From: Calliopsis andreniformis | Lineage: Eukaryota; Arthropoda; Insecta; Hymenoptera; Andrenidae | NCBI RefSeq assembly: GCF_051401765.1 | Contig: NW_027480481.1 | Span: 1,736,001 to 1,800,000 of the forward strand | Direction of reading: 5' to 3' | Length of the DNA: 64,000 nt | Part shown: piece by piece, positions 40,626 to 54,419 of the stretch | Layout of the letters: every line of letters starts with the position of its first letter | How positions within the stretch are numbered: the first letter of the stretch is position 1 | Translations under genes and position numbers: made by a program | The notes under the pieces: generated by a model | Told to the model about the DNA's origin: nothing | Databases searched by the model: none | Seen by the model: the letters and a program-made list of their open reading frames with translations, nothing else

Positions 40626-43600
40626 CATTCTTCAATCCTCAATACACAATCCTCAATCTTCAGTCCACAATCCTCGATCGTCAATCCTCAACCCCCAATC
40701 TTCTATACTCAATACTCAATCTTCAATCCTCTATCCTCAACTCTCAAACCTCAATCCTCAACCGTCAGTCCTCGTCCTCAATCGTCAACCCTCAATCCAC
40801 AATCCTCAACCTTCAATCCTCAATACTCAATATTCAATACTCAATCCTCAATCTTCAATCCTCAATCTTCAATCCTCAATACTCAATCCTCAATCCTCAA
40901 TCCTGATTCTTCAATCCTCAATACCCAATCCTCGATCTTCAATCCTCAATCCTCAATCCTCAATCCTCAATCCTCAATCCTCAGTCCTCAGTCCTCAAAC
41001 CTCAATCCTCAACCTCAGCCCTCATCCTCAAACCTCAATCCTCAATCCTCAATCCTCAATCTTCAACCATCAATACTCAACCTTCAATAATCAATCCTCA
41101 ATTCTCAATCCTCAATACTCAATCCTCAATCGTCAACCCTCAATCCCCAATCCTCAATCTTCAGTCCACAATCCTCAATCCTCAATCCTCAACCCTCAAT
41201 CCTCAGTCCTCAAACCTCAATCCCGAATCCTCAATCCGGAATCCTCAATCTTCAGCCCTCAGTCCTCATAGATCAATTGTCAATCCTCAATCCTCAATAG
41301 AATATCCTCAATTCACAGTTTTCAATACTGAACCCCATTCTTCAATCTTCAAATCTCAATCCACAAACATCAATTCTCATCACTCAACCATCAACACCCA
41401 GTCCTCAATCTTCAATCCTCAATCCTCAATCCTCAACCTTCAATCCTCAAAACTCAATACTCAATCCTCAATTCTCAGTCCTCAATACTCAATCCTCTAT
41501 CCTCAATCGTCAATCCACAATCCCCAATCCTCAACCTTCAATCCTCAATCCTCAATCCTCAATCCTCAATCCTCAATATTCAACACACAACCCTCAGCCA
41601 TCAATCCTCTATTCGCAATACTCAATAGAATATCCTGAATTCTCATGGTTCAATACTCAATCCACAGAATTCAATAATCAAATCTCAATCCTCAAACATC
41701 AATTCTCAACACTCAATCCTCAATACTCAGTCCTCTCTCTTCAATCCTCCATCCTCAATCCTCAACCCTCAATTCTCAGTCACCAATACTCAATCTGCAA
41801 TACCCAGTCCTCAATCCTCAATCCTCAATCCTCAATCCTCAATTCTCAACCCTCAATCCTCATTCCTCAAACCTCAATCCTCAACCCTCAGCCCTCATTA
41901 TCAATTCTCAATTCTCAGTCCTCAATCCTCAAACCCCAATCTTCAATCCTCAATAATCAATCTCCAATCCTAGATCCTCAATCCCCAATCTTCAATCCTT
42001 AATCCTCAACCTTCAATCCTCATTCCCCAGTCCTCAATCTTCAATCCTCAATGCTCAATCCTCAATCCTCAATCATCATTCCTCAATCCTCAGCCCTCAA
42101 CCCTCAAACCTCAATCCTCAACCGTCAGTCCTCGTCCTCAATCGTCAACCCTCAATCCTCAATCCTCAATCTTCAATCCTCAATACTCAATATTCAATAC
42201 TCAATCCTCAATCTTCAATCCTCAATCTTCAATCCTCAATCCTCAATACTCAATCCTCAGTCCTCATTCTTCAATCCTCAATACCCAATCCTCAATCTTC
42301 AATCCTCAATCCTCAATCCTAAATCCTCAATTCTCAATCCACAATCCTCAGTCCTCAGTCCTCAAACCTCAATCCTCAATCCTCAGCCCTCATCCTCAAT
42401 CCTCAATCCTCAATCCTCAATCCTCAATCCTCAATCTTCAATCCTCAATACTCAACCTTCAATAATCAATCCTCAACTCTCAATCCTCAATACTCAATAC
42501 TCAGTCTTCAATCCTCAATCCTCAATGCTCAATCCTCAGTCCTCATTTTTCAATCCTCAATACACAATCCTCAATATTCATTGCTCAATCCTCAATCCTC
42601 AATCCTCAGTTCTCAATCCTCAATCCTCAATCCTCAATATTCAACACTCAAGCCTCAATCATCAATCCTCAATTCTCAATACTCAATAGAGTATCCTGAA
42701 TTCTCATGGTTCAATACTCAATCCACAATATTCAATAATCAAATCTCAATCCTCAAACATCCATTCTCAACACTCAATACTCAACACTCAGTCCTCTCTC
42801 TTCAATCCTCCATACTCAACCCTCAATCCTCAAGCGTCAATCCTCAATCCTCTATCCTCAACCCTCAATCCTCAGTCCTCAAACCTCAATCCCGAATCCT
42901 CAATCCTGAATCCTTCATCTTCAGCCCTCAGTCCTCAAAAATCAATTGTCAATCCTCAATGCTCAATAGAATATCCTCAATTCACAGTTTTCAATACTGA
43001 ACCCCATCCTTCAATCTTCAAATCTCAATCCACAAACATCAATCCTCATCACTCAACCATCAACACCCAGTCCTCAATCTTCAATCCTCAATCCTCAATC
43101 CTCAACCTTCAATCCTCAATACTCAATACTCAATCCTCAATCCTCAATTCTCAGTCCTCAATACTCAATCCTCAATCGTCAATCCTCAATCCCCAACCCT
43201 CAATCTTCAATCCTCAATTCTCAATCCTCAATCCTCAATCCTCAATATTCAACACACAACCCTCAACCGTCAATCCTCAACACTCAACCATCAATCCTCA
43301 ATTCTCAATACTCAATAGAATATCCTGAATTCTCATGGTTCAGTGCGCAATCCACAAAATTCAATAATCAAGTCTCAATCCTCAAACATCAATTCTCAAC
43401 ACTCAATCCTCAATACTCAGTCCTCTCTCTTCAATCGTCCATCCTCAATCCTCAACCCTCAATCCTCAGTCATCAATACTCAATCTTCAATACTCAATCC
43501 TCAATCCTCAATCATCAACCCTCAATCTTCAATCCTCAACCCTCAATCCTCATTTCTCAAACCTCAATCCTCAACTCTCAGCCCTCATCCTCAATTCTCA

Positions 43601-43817
43601 ATCCTCAATACCCAATCCTCAATCTTCAATCCTCAATCCTCAATCCTCAATCCTCAATCCTCAATCCTCAATCCTCAATCCACAGACCTCAAACAGCAAT
43701 GCTCAACCCTCAGTCCTCGTCCTCAGTCCACAACCGTCAATCCTCAATCCTCAATCTTCAATCATCAATATTCAATCTTCAGTTCTCAATTCTCAATCCT
43801 CAATCCTCAATCCTCAA
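40626..43817 (+). repeat. Block D, copy D4 (inside T2)
   Basis: Copy of D3 less 56 bp. Boxes I 41298, II 41626, II 42687, I 42967, II 43316, with the same spacings as D3. Confidence 0.85.
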
Positions 43818-45556
43818 TCCTCAATGTTCTATCCCCTATACCCAAACCTCAATCTTCAATCCTCAATCCTCAACCCTCAATCCTCAATCCTCAATCCTCA
43901 ACCTTCAATCCTCAATACTCAATCTTCAACCCTCAATCCTCAATCCTCAATCCTCAATCCTCATTCTTCAGTCCTCAGTCCTCAATCTTCAATCCTCAAT
44001 ACTCAACCTTCAATAATCAATCCTCAATTCTCAATCCTCAATACTCAATCCTCAATCGTCAATCCTCAATCCCCAATCCTCAATCTTCAGTCCACAATCC
44101 TCAATCCTCAATCCTCAACCCTCAATCTTCAATACTCAATACTCAATCTTCAATCCTCAATCCTCAATCCTCAAACCTCAAGCATGAATACTCAACCCCC
44201 AGTCCTCGTCCTCAATCCACAACCCTCAATCCTCGATCCTCAATCTTCAATACTCAACCCTCAATCCTCAATGCTCAATCCTCAATACCCAATCCTCAAT
44301 CTTCAACCCTCAATCCACAATCCTCAATCCCCAATTCTCAATCCTCAATCCTCATTCCACAAACCTCAATCCTGAATCCTCAATCCTGAATCCTCAATCT
44401 TCAGCCCACAGTCCTCAACTATCAGTTGTCAATCCTCAATCCTCAATAGAATATCCTCACTTCACAGGATTCAATACTCAATACTCAACCTGCAATCTTC
44501 AAATCTCTATACACAAACATCAATTCTCATCACTCAACCCTCAATACTCAGTCCCCAATCCTCAATCTTCAACCCTCAATCCTCAATCCTCAATCCTCAA
44601 TCCTCAATCCTCAATCTTCAATCCTCAATACTCAATACTCAATCCTCAATCCTCAATCCTCAATCCACAATCTTCAATCCTCATTACTCAATATTCAATC
44701 CTCAATCCTCAATCCTCAATCCTCAATACTCAATCCTCAATCCTCAATCTTCAATCATCCATACTCAAACTGCAATCCTCAATCCTCAGTCCTCACACCT
44801 CAATCGTCATTCTTCGACCCTCAATACCGAATCCTCAATCTTCAATCCTCAATCCTCAATTCTCAATACTCATTCTTCAGTCCCCAATACGCAATCTTCA
44901 ATCTTCAATCCTCAATCCTTAATCCTCAATTCTCCATCCTCAATCCTCAATCCTCAGACATCAAACATCAATACTCAACCCTCAATCCTCGTCCTCAATC
45001 CACATCCCTCAATCCTCGATCCTCAAACTTCAATCATCAATATTCAATCTCCAATCCTAGATCCTCAATCCCCAATCCTCAATCCTTAATCCTCAATCTT
45101 CAATCCTCAGACTTCAAACATAAATACTCAACCCTCAGACCTCGTCCTCAATCCACAACACTCAATACTCAATCCTCAATATTCAATCATTAACATTCAA
45201 TCTTCAATCCTTAATCCTCAATCCCCAACCCTCAATCCTCAATGTTCAATCCTCAATACCCAATCCTCAGTCTTGAATCCTCAATCCTCAATCCTCAATC
45301 CTCAATCCTCCGACCTCAAACCTCAATCCTGAATCCTCAATCCTGAATCCTCAATCCTGAATCCTCAACCTTCAGCCCTGAGTCCTCAACAATCAGTTGT
45401 CAATCCTGAATCCTGAATAGAATATCCTCAATTCACAGCTTTCAATACTCAATACTCAATCTGCAATCTTCAGATTTCTATCCACAAACATCAATTCTCA
45501 TCACTCAACCCTCAATACTCAGTCCCTAATCATCAATCTTCAATCCTCAACCCTCA
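43817..45556 (+). repeat. Blocks E and F, copy 3 (inside T2)
   Basis: Offset 7,821 from the T1 copy; no differences noticed by eye. Confidence 0.82.
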
Positions 45557-45580
45557 ATCCTCAATCCTCAATCCTCAATC

Positions 45581-47211
45581 CTCAATCTTCAATCCTCAAT
45601 ACTCAATCCTCAATCCTCAATCCTCAATCCTCAATCCTCATTCTTCAATCCTCAATACCCAATCCTCAATCTTCAGTCCTCAATCCTCAATCCTCAATCC
45701 TCAATTTTCAATCCTCAACCCCAGTCCTCAGTACTCAAACCACAATCCTCAATCCTCAGCCCTCATCCTCAATCCTCAATCCTCAATCCTCAACCCTCAA
45801 GCGTCAATCCTCAATCCTCAATCCTGAAACCTCAATCCACAGTCCTCAAACCACAATCCGGAATCCTCAATCTTGAATCCTGTACCTTCAGCCGTTGGTC
45901 CTCAACAATCTATCGTCAATCCCCAATCCTCAATAGAATATCCTCAATTCACAGTTTTCAATACACAATCCCCATTCTTCAATCTTCAAATCTCAATCCA
46001 CAAACATCAATTCTCATCACTCAACCCTCAGCACTCAGTCCTCAATCATCAATCCACAATCCTCTATCCTCAATCTTCATTCCTCAATCCTCAATTCTCA
46101 ATCCTCAATACTCAATCCTCAATCCTCAATCCTCAATCCTCAATCCTCAATCCTCAATCCTCAATCCTCAATCCTCAATCCTCAATGTTCAATCCCCAAT
46201 ACCCAAACCTCAATCTTCAATCCTCAATCCTCAACCCACAATCCTCAATACTTAATCCTCAATCCTCAGACCTCAATACTCAATCTTCAACCCTCAATCC
46301 TCAATCCTCAATCCTCAATCCTCATTCTTCAGTCCTCAGTCCTCAATCTTCAATCCTCAATACTCAACCTTCAATAATCAATCCTCAATTCTCAATCCTC
46401 AATACTCAATCCTCAATCGTCAATCCTCAATCCCCAATCCTCAATCTTCAGTCCACAATCCTCAATCCTCAATCCTCAACCCTCAATCTTCAATACTCAA
46501 TACTCAATCTTCAATCCTCAATCCTCAATCCTCAAACCTCAAGCATGAATACTCAACCCTCAGACCTCGTCCTCAATCCACAACCCTCAATCCTCGATCC
46601 TCAATCTTCAATACTCAACCCTCAATCCTCAATGCTCAATCCTCAATACCCAATCCTCAATCTTCAACCCTCAATCCACAATCCTCAATCCCCAATCCTC
46701 AATCCTCAATCCTCATTCCACAAACCTCAATCCTGAATCCTCAATCCTGAATCCTCAATCTTCAGCCCACAGTCCTCAACTATCAGTTGTCAATCCTCAA
46801 TCCTCAATAGAATATCCTCACTTCACAGGATTCAATACTCAATACTCAACCTGCAATCTTCAAATCTCTATCCACAAACATCAATTCTCATCACTCAACC
46901 TTCAATACTCAGTCCCCAATCCTCAATCTTCAACCCTCAATCCTCAATCCTCAATCCTCAATCCTCAATCCTCAATCTTCAATCCTCAATACTCAATCCT
47001 CAATCCTCAATCCTCAATCCTCAATCCTCATTCTTCAATCCTCAATACCCAATCCTCAATCTTCAGTCCTCAATCCTCAATCCTCAATCCTCAATTCTCA
47101 ATCCTCAACCCCAGTCCTCAGTCCTCAAACCTCAATCCTCAATCCTCAGCCCTCATCCTCAACCCTCAATCCTCAATCCTCAACCCTCAAGCGTCAATCC
47201 TCAATCCTCAA
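45581..47211 (+). repeat. Block C, copy C2 (inside T2)
   Basis: Offset 7,821 from C1. Boxes I at 45934 and 46808; ten-monomer run at 46112-46181. Confidence 0.87.
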
Positions 47212-47849
47212 TCCTGAAACCTCAATCCACAGTCCTCAAACCTCAATCCGGAATCCTCAATCTTGAATCCTGTACCTTCAGCCGTTGGTCCTCAACAATC
47301 TATCGTCAATCCCCAATCCTCAATAGAATATCCTCAATTCACAGTTTTCAATACTCAATCCCCATTCTTCAATCTTCAAATCTCAATCCACAAACATCAA
47401 TTCTCATCACTCAACCCTCAGCACTCAGTCCTCAATCTTCAATCCACAATCCTCAATCCTCAATCCTCAATCCTCAATCCTCAATCCTCAATCCTCAATC
47501 CACAATGTTCAATCCCCAATACCCAAACCTCAATCTTCAATCCTCAATCCTCAACCCACAATCCTCAATCATTAATCCTCAATCCTCAGACCTCAATACT
47601 CTATCTTCAACCCTCAATCCTCAATCCTCAATCCTCAATCCTCATTCTTCAGTCCTCAGTCCTCAATCTTCAATCCTCAATACTCAACCTTCAATAATCA
47701 ATCCTCAATTCTCAATCCTCAATACTCAATCCTCAATCGTCAATCCTCAATCCCCAATCCTCAATCTTCAGTCCACAATCCTCAATCCTCAATCCTCAAC
47801 CCTCAATCTTCAATACTCAATACTCAATCTTCAATCCTCAATCCTCAAT

Positions 47850-48150
47850 CCTCAAACCTCAAGCATGAATACTCAATCCTGAATCCTCAATCTTCAGCCC
47901 ACAGTCCTCAACTATCAGTTGGCAATCCTCAATCCTCAATAGAATATCCTCGCTTCACAGGATTCAATACTCAATACTCAACCTGCAATCTTCAAATCTC
48001 TATCCTCAAACATCAATTCTCATCACTGAACCCTCAATACTCAGTCCCCAATCCTCAATCTTCAACCCTCAATCCTCAATCCTCAATCCTCAATCCTCAA
48101 TCCTCAATCTTCAATCCTCAATCCTCAATCTTCAGTCCTCAATCCTCAAT
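47850..48150 (+). repeat. Short copy of the C tail, with box I
   Basis: Matches 38930-39230 and 46750-47040. Box I at 47940 has two private changes nearby: GTTGGCAATCC upstream and CGCTTCACAGG after the core. It bridges T2 and B2. Confidence 0.75.
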
Positions 48151-51100
48151 CCTCAATCCTCAATACCCAATCCTCAATCTTCAGTCCTCAATCCTCAATC
48201 CTCAATCCTCAATTCTCAATCCTCAACCCCAGTCCTCAGTCCTCAAACCTCAATCCTCAATCCTCAGCCCTCGTCCTCAATCCTCAATCCTCAATCCTCA
48301 ACCCTCAATCGTCAATCCTCAATAATCAATCTTCAATCCTCAATGCTCAATCTTCAATCCTCAATACTCAATATTCAATCCTCAATCCTCAATCCTCAAT
48401 CCTCAATCCTCAATCCCCAATCCTCAATCTTCAATCATCCATACTCAAACTGCAATCCTCAATCCTCAGTCCTCACTCCTCAATCCTCATTCTTCAACCC
48501 TCAATAGCGAATCCTCAATCTTCAATCCTCAATCCTCAATCCCCAATTCTCAATCATCAATCCTCAGTCCTCAGCCCTCAAACCTCAATCCTCAACCCTC
48601 AGCCCTCATCCTCATTCCTCAATCCTCAATGCTCAATCCTCAATCTTCAATCCTCTATAATCAATCTTCAATCCTCAATCCTCAATCCTCAATCCTCAGA
48701 CCACAAACCTCAATCCTGAATCCTCAATCCTGAATCCTCAATCTTCAGCACTGGGTCCTCAACAATCAGTTGTCAATCCTCAATCCCCAATAGTATATCC
48801 TCAATTCAGAGTTTTCAAAACTCAATACTCAATCTGCAGTCTTCAGATCTCTATCCACAAACATCAATTCTCATCACTCAACCCTTAATACTCAGTCCCC
48901 AATCCTCAATCTTCAATCCTCAATCCTCAATCCTCAATCCTCAATCTTAATCTTCAATACTCAATACTCAATCTTCAGTCCTCAATCCTCAATCCTTAAT
49001 CCTCAGTCCTCAACCTTCAATCCTCAATACTCAATCTTCAATCCTCAATCCTCAATCCTCAATCCTCAATCATCAATCCTCAATCCTAAATCGTCAATCT
49101 TCAATCCTCAATACTCAATCTTCAATCCTCAATCCTCAATTCTCAATCTTCAATCCTCAGTACCAAATCCTCAATCTCCAATACACAATCCTCAATCCTC
49201 AATCTTCAATCCTCAATACTCAATCTTCAATCATCAATCCTCAATCCTCAATTCTCAATACTCATTCTTCAGTCCCCAATACCCAATCCTCAATCTTCAA
49301 TCCTCAATCCTTAATCCTCAATTCTCAATCCTCAATCCTCAATCCTCAGACATCAAACATCAATACTCAACCCTCAATCCTCGTCCTCAATCCACAACCC
49401 TCAATCCTCGATCCTCAAACTTCAATCATCAATATTCAATCTTCAATCCTCAATCCTCAATCCTCAATACTCAATCCTCAATCCTCAATGTTCGATCCTC
49501 AATACCCAATCTTCAATCTTTAATCCTCAATCCTCAATCCTCAATCCTCAATCCTCAGTCCTCAATCCTCAATCCTCAGTCATCAAACCTCAATCCAGAA
49601 TCCTCAATCCTGAATCCTCAATCTTTAGCCCTCAGTCCTCAATAATCAATCTCCAATCCTAGATCCTCAATCCCCAATCTTCAATCCTTAATCCTCAACA
49701 TTCAATCCTCATTCCCCAGTCCTCAATCTTCAATCCTCAATGCTCAATCCTCAATCCTCAATCACCAGTCCTCAATCCTCAACCCTCAACCCTCAAACCT
49801 CAATCCTCAACCGTCAGTCCTCGTCCTCAATCGTCAACCCACAATCCTCAATCCTCAATCTTCAATCCTCAATACTCAATATTCAATCCTCAATAATCAA
49901 TCTCCAATCCTAGATCCCCAATCCCCAATCTTCAATCCTTAATCCTCAACCTTCAATCCTCATTCCCCAGTCCTCAATCTTCAATCCTTAATGCTCAATC
50001 CTCAATCCTCAATCATCATTCCTCAATCCACAACCCTCAATCCTCAATCCTCAATCTTCAATTCTCAATCCTCAATCCTCAATCCTCAATCCTCAATCCT
50101 CAATCCTCAATCCTCAATCATCAATATTCAACAGTCAAGCCTCAAACATCAATCCTCAATACTCAATCATCAATCCTCAATCCTCAATACTCAATAGAAT
50201 ATCCTGAATTCTCATGGTTCAACACTCAATCCACAATATTCAATAATCAAATCTCAATCCTCAAACATCAATTCTCAACACTCAATACTCAACACTCAGT
50301 CCTCTCTCTTCAATCCTCCATCCTCAACCCTCAATCCTCAAGCGTCAATCCTCAATCCTCAATCCTCAACCCTCAATCCTCAGTCCTCAAACCTCAATCC
50401 CGAATCCTCAATCCTGAATCCTCTACCTTCAGCCCTCAGTACTCAAAAATCAATTGTCAATCCTCAATCCTCAACAGAATATCCTCAATTCGCAGTTTTC
50501 AATACTGAACCCCATTCTTCAATCTTCAAATCTCAATCCACAAACATCAATCCTCATCACTCAACCATCAACACCCAGTCCTCAATCTTCAATCCTCAAT
50601 CCTCAATCCTCAATCTTCAATCCACAATACTCAATCCTCAATCCTCAATACTCAATTCTCAGTCCTCAATCCTCAATCCTCAATCCTCAATCATCAATAT
50701 TCAACTGTCAAGCCTCAAACATCAATCCTCAATACTCAATCATCAATCCTCAATTCTCAATACTCAACAGAATATCCTGAATTCTCATGGTTCAATACTC
50801 AATCCACAATATTCAATAATCAAATCTCAATCCTCAAACATCAATTCTCAACACTCAATACTCAACACTCAGTCCTCTCTCTTCAATCCTCCATCCTCAA
50901 CCCTCAATCCTCAAGCGTCAATCCTCAATCCTCAATCCTCAACCCTCAATCCTCAGTCCTCAAACCTCAATCCCGAATCCTCAATCCTGAATCCTCTACC
51001 TTCAGCCCTCAGTCCTCAAAAATCAATTGTCAATCCTCAATCCTCAACAGAATATCCTCAATTCGCAGTTTTCAATACTGAACCCCATTCTTCAATCTTC

Positions 51101-51250
51101 AAATCTCAATCCACAAACATCAATCCTCATCACTCAACCATCAACACCCAGTCCTCAATCTTCAATCCTCAATCCTCAATCCTCAATCTTCAATCCACAA
51201 TCCTCAATCCTCAATCCTCAATCCTCAATCCTCAATCCTCAATCCTCAGT
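48150..51250 (+). repeat. Block B, copy B2
   Basis: Offset 22,233 from B1 and 10,334 before B3. Boxes: I 48791 (TAGTATATCC), II 50195, I 50475, II 50768, I 51048. Unlike B1 it is followed by a third II/I pair instead of block A. Confidence 0.88.
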
Positions 51251-51340
51251 CCTCAACCCGCAATCCTGAATCCTCAATCCTGAATCCTCAATCTTCAGCC
51301 CTCAGTCCTCAGCCATCAATCCTCAATTCTCAATACTCAA
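50195..51340 (+). repeat. Two complete 573-bp units in B2
   Basis: Box II at 50195, 50768 and 51341 stand exactly 573 bp apart. Boxes I at 50475, 51048 and 51621 each follow at 280 bp. The first two units are nearly identical; the one starting at 51341 belongs to a more diverged sequence type related to 29653. Confidence 0.88.
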
Positions 51341-54190
51341 TAGAATATCCTGAATTCTCATGGTTCAATACTCAATCCACAAAATTCAATAATCAAATCT
51401 CAATCCTCAAACATCATTTCTCAACACTCAATCCTCAATACTCAGTCCTCTCTCTTCAATACTCCACCCTCAATCCTCAATTCTCAAGCGTCAATCCTCA
51501 ATCCTCAATTCTCATCCCTCAATCCTCAGTCCTGAAACCTCAATCCGGAATCCTAAACCTTGAATCCTCAGCCTTCAGCCGTCGGTCCTCAACAATCAAT
51601 TGTCAATCCCCAATCCTCAGTAGAATATCCTCAATTCACAGTTTTCATTACTCAATACTCAATCTGCAATCTTCAAATCTCTATCCACAAACATCAATAC
51701 TCATCACTCAACCCTCAACACTCAGTCCTCAATCCTCAATATTCAATCCTTAATCCTCAATCCTCAATCCACAATCCTCAACATTCAATCCTCAATACTC
51801 AATCTTCAATGCTCATTCCTCAATCCTCAATTCTCAATCCTCAATCGTCAATCTTCAATCCTCTATACTCGATCTTCAACCCTCAATCCTCAATCCTCAA
51901 TCCTCGATCCTCAATATTCAACACACAACCCTCAATATTCAACACTCAGGCCTCAAACATCAATCCTCAATACTCAATCATCAATCCTCAATTCTCAATA
52001 CTCAATAGAATATCCTGAATTCTCATGGTTCAATACTCAATCCACAATATTCAATAATCAAATCTCAATCCTCAAACATCAATTCTCAACACTCAATACT
52101 CAACACTCAGTCCTCTCTCTTCAATCCTCCATCCTCAACCCTCAATCCTCAAGCGTCAATCCTCAATCCTCAATCCTCAACCCTCAATCCTCAGTCCTCA
52201 AACCTCAATCCCGAATCCTCAATTCTGAATCCTCTATCTTCAGCCCTCAGTCCTCAAAAATCAATTGTCAATCCTCAATCCTCAATAGAATATCCTCAAT
52301 TCACAGTTTTCAATACTGAACCCCATTCTTCAATCTTCAAATCTCAATCCACAAACATCAATTCTCATCACTCAACCATCAACACCCAGTCCTCAATCTT
52401 CAATCCTCAATCCTCAATCCTCAACCTTCAATCCTCAAAACTCAATACTCAATCCTCAATCCTCAATTCTCAGTCCTCAATACTCATTCCTCTATCCTCA
52501 ATCGTAAATCCTCAATGCCCAATCCTCAATCTTCAATCCTCAATCCCCAATCCTCAATCCTCAATCCTCAATATTCAACACACAACCCTCAATCATCAAT
52601 CCTCAAAACTCAACCATCAATCCTCAATTCTCAATACTCAATAGAATATCCTGAATTCTCATGGTTCAATACTCAATCCACAAAATTCAGTAATCAAATC
52701 ACAATCCTCAAACATCAATTCTCAACACTCAATCCTCAATACTCAGTCCTCTCTCTTCAATCCTCCATCCTCAATCCTCAACCCTCAATTCTCAGTCATC
52801 AATACTCAATCTTCAATACTCAATCCTCAATCCTCAATCCTCAATCCTCAATCCTCAATTCTCAACCCTCAATCCTCATTCCTCAAACCTCAATCCTCAA
52901 CCCTCAGCCCTCATCCTCAATTCTCAATTCTCAATCCTCAATCCTCAATCCCCAATCTTCAATCCTCAATAATCAATCTCCAATCCTAGATCCTCAATCC
53001 CCAATCTTCAATCCTTAATCCTCAACCTTCAATCCTCATTCCCCAGTCCTCAATCTTCAATCCTCAATGCTCAATCCTCAATGCTCAATCCTCAATCCTC
53101 AATCATCATTCCTCAATCCTCAGCCCTCAACCCTCAAACCTCAATCCTCAACCGTCAGTCCTCGTCCTCAATCGTCAACCCTCAATCCTCAATCCTCAAT
53201 CTTCAATCCTCAATACTCAATATTCAATACTCAATCCTCAATCTTCAATCCTCAATCTTCAATCCTCAATCCTCAATCATCAATCCTCAGTCCTCATTCT
53301 TCAATCCTCAATACCCAATCCTCAACCTTCAATCCTCAATCCTCAATCCTCAATCCTCAATTCTCAATTCTCAATCCTCAGTCCTCAGTCCTCAAACCTC
53401 AATCCTCAATCCTCAGCCCTCATCCTCAATCCTCAATCCTCAATCCTCAATCCTCAATCCTCAATCTTCAATCCTCAATACTCAACCTTCAATAATCAAT
53501 CCTCAATTCTCAATCCCCAATACTCAATCCTCAATCGTCAATCCTCAATCCCCAATCCTCAATCTTCAGTCCACAATCCTCAATCCTCAAGCCTCAACCC
53601 TCAATCTTCAATACTCAATACTCAATCTTCAATCCTCAATCCTCAATCCTCAATCCTCAATCCTCAGTCCTCAATCCTCAATCTACAATCCTCAATACTC
53701 AGTCTTCAACCCTCAATCCTCAATGCTCAATCCTCAGTCTTCATTCTTCAATCCTCAATACACAATCCTCAATATTCAACACTCAAGCCTCAATCATCAA
53801 TCCTCAATTCTCAATACTCAATAGAGTATCCTGAATTCTCATGGTTCAAAACTCAATCCACAATATTCAATAATCAAATCTCAATCCTCAAACATGAATT
53901 CTCAACACTCAATACTCAACACTCAGTCCTCTCTCTTCAATCCTCCATACTCAACCCTCAATCCTCAAGCGTCAATCCTCAATCCTCTATCCTCAAACCT
54001 CAATCCTCAGTCCTCAAACCTCAATCCCGAATCCTCAATCCTGAATCCTCTATCATCAGCCCTCAGTCCTCAAAAATCAATTGTCAATCCTCAATGCTCA
54101 ATAGAATATCCTCAATTCACAGTTTTCAATACTGAACCCCATCCTTCAATCTTCAAATCTCAATCCACAAACATAAATCCTCATCACACA
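51250..54190 (+). repeat. Extension of B2, partner of 61584-64000
   Basis: Boxes: II 51341, I 51621, II 52006, I 52286, II 52642, II 53822, I 54102. The interval 51621 to 52006 is 385 bp, exactly 55 monomers. Offset to the partner is 10,334 up to about 52540, then 9,810: about 524 bp here (including box II 52642) is absent downstream. The right part (53.08-54.19 kb) is a diverged relative of block D. Confidence 0.85.
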
Positions 54191-54419
54191 ACCATCAACA
54201 CCCTGTCCTCAATCTTCAATCCTCAATCCTCAATCCTCAACCTTCAAACCTCAATACTCAATACTCAATCCTCAATCATCATTTCTCAGTCCTCAATACT
54301 CAATCCTCAATCGTCAATCCTCAATCCCCAATCCTCAATCTTCAATCCTCAATTCTCAATCCTCAATCCTCAATCCTCAATATTCAACACACAACCCTCA
54401 ACCATCAATCCTCAACACT

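Larger units (their letters stand above)
39908..47850 (+). repeat. 7.8-kb tandem duplication, copy T2
   Basis: Near-identical to T1 apart from two independent losses of 8 monomers: the first in the segment matching 33319-33374, the second near 47453, where 7 plain monomers stand in place of 15 units in T1. Homology ends near 47850, after which the sequence turns to a second copy of the C tail. Confidence 0.92.
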
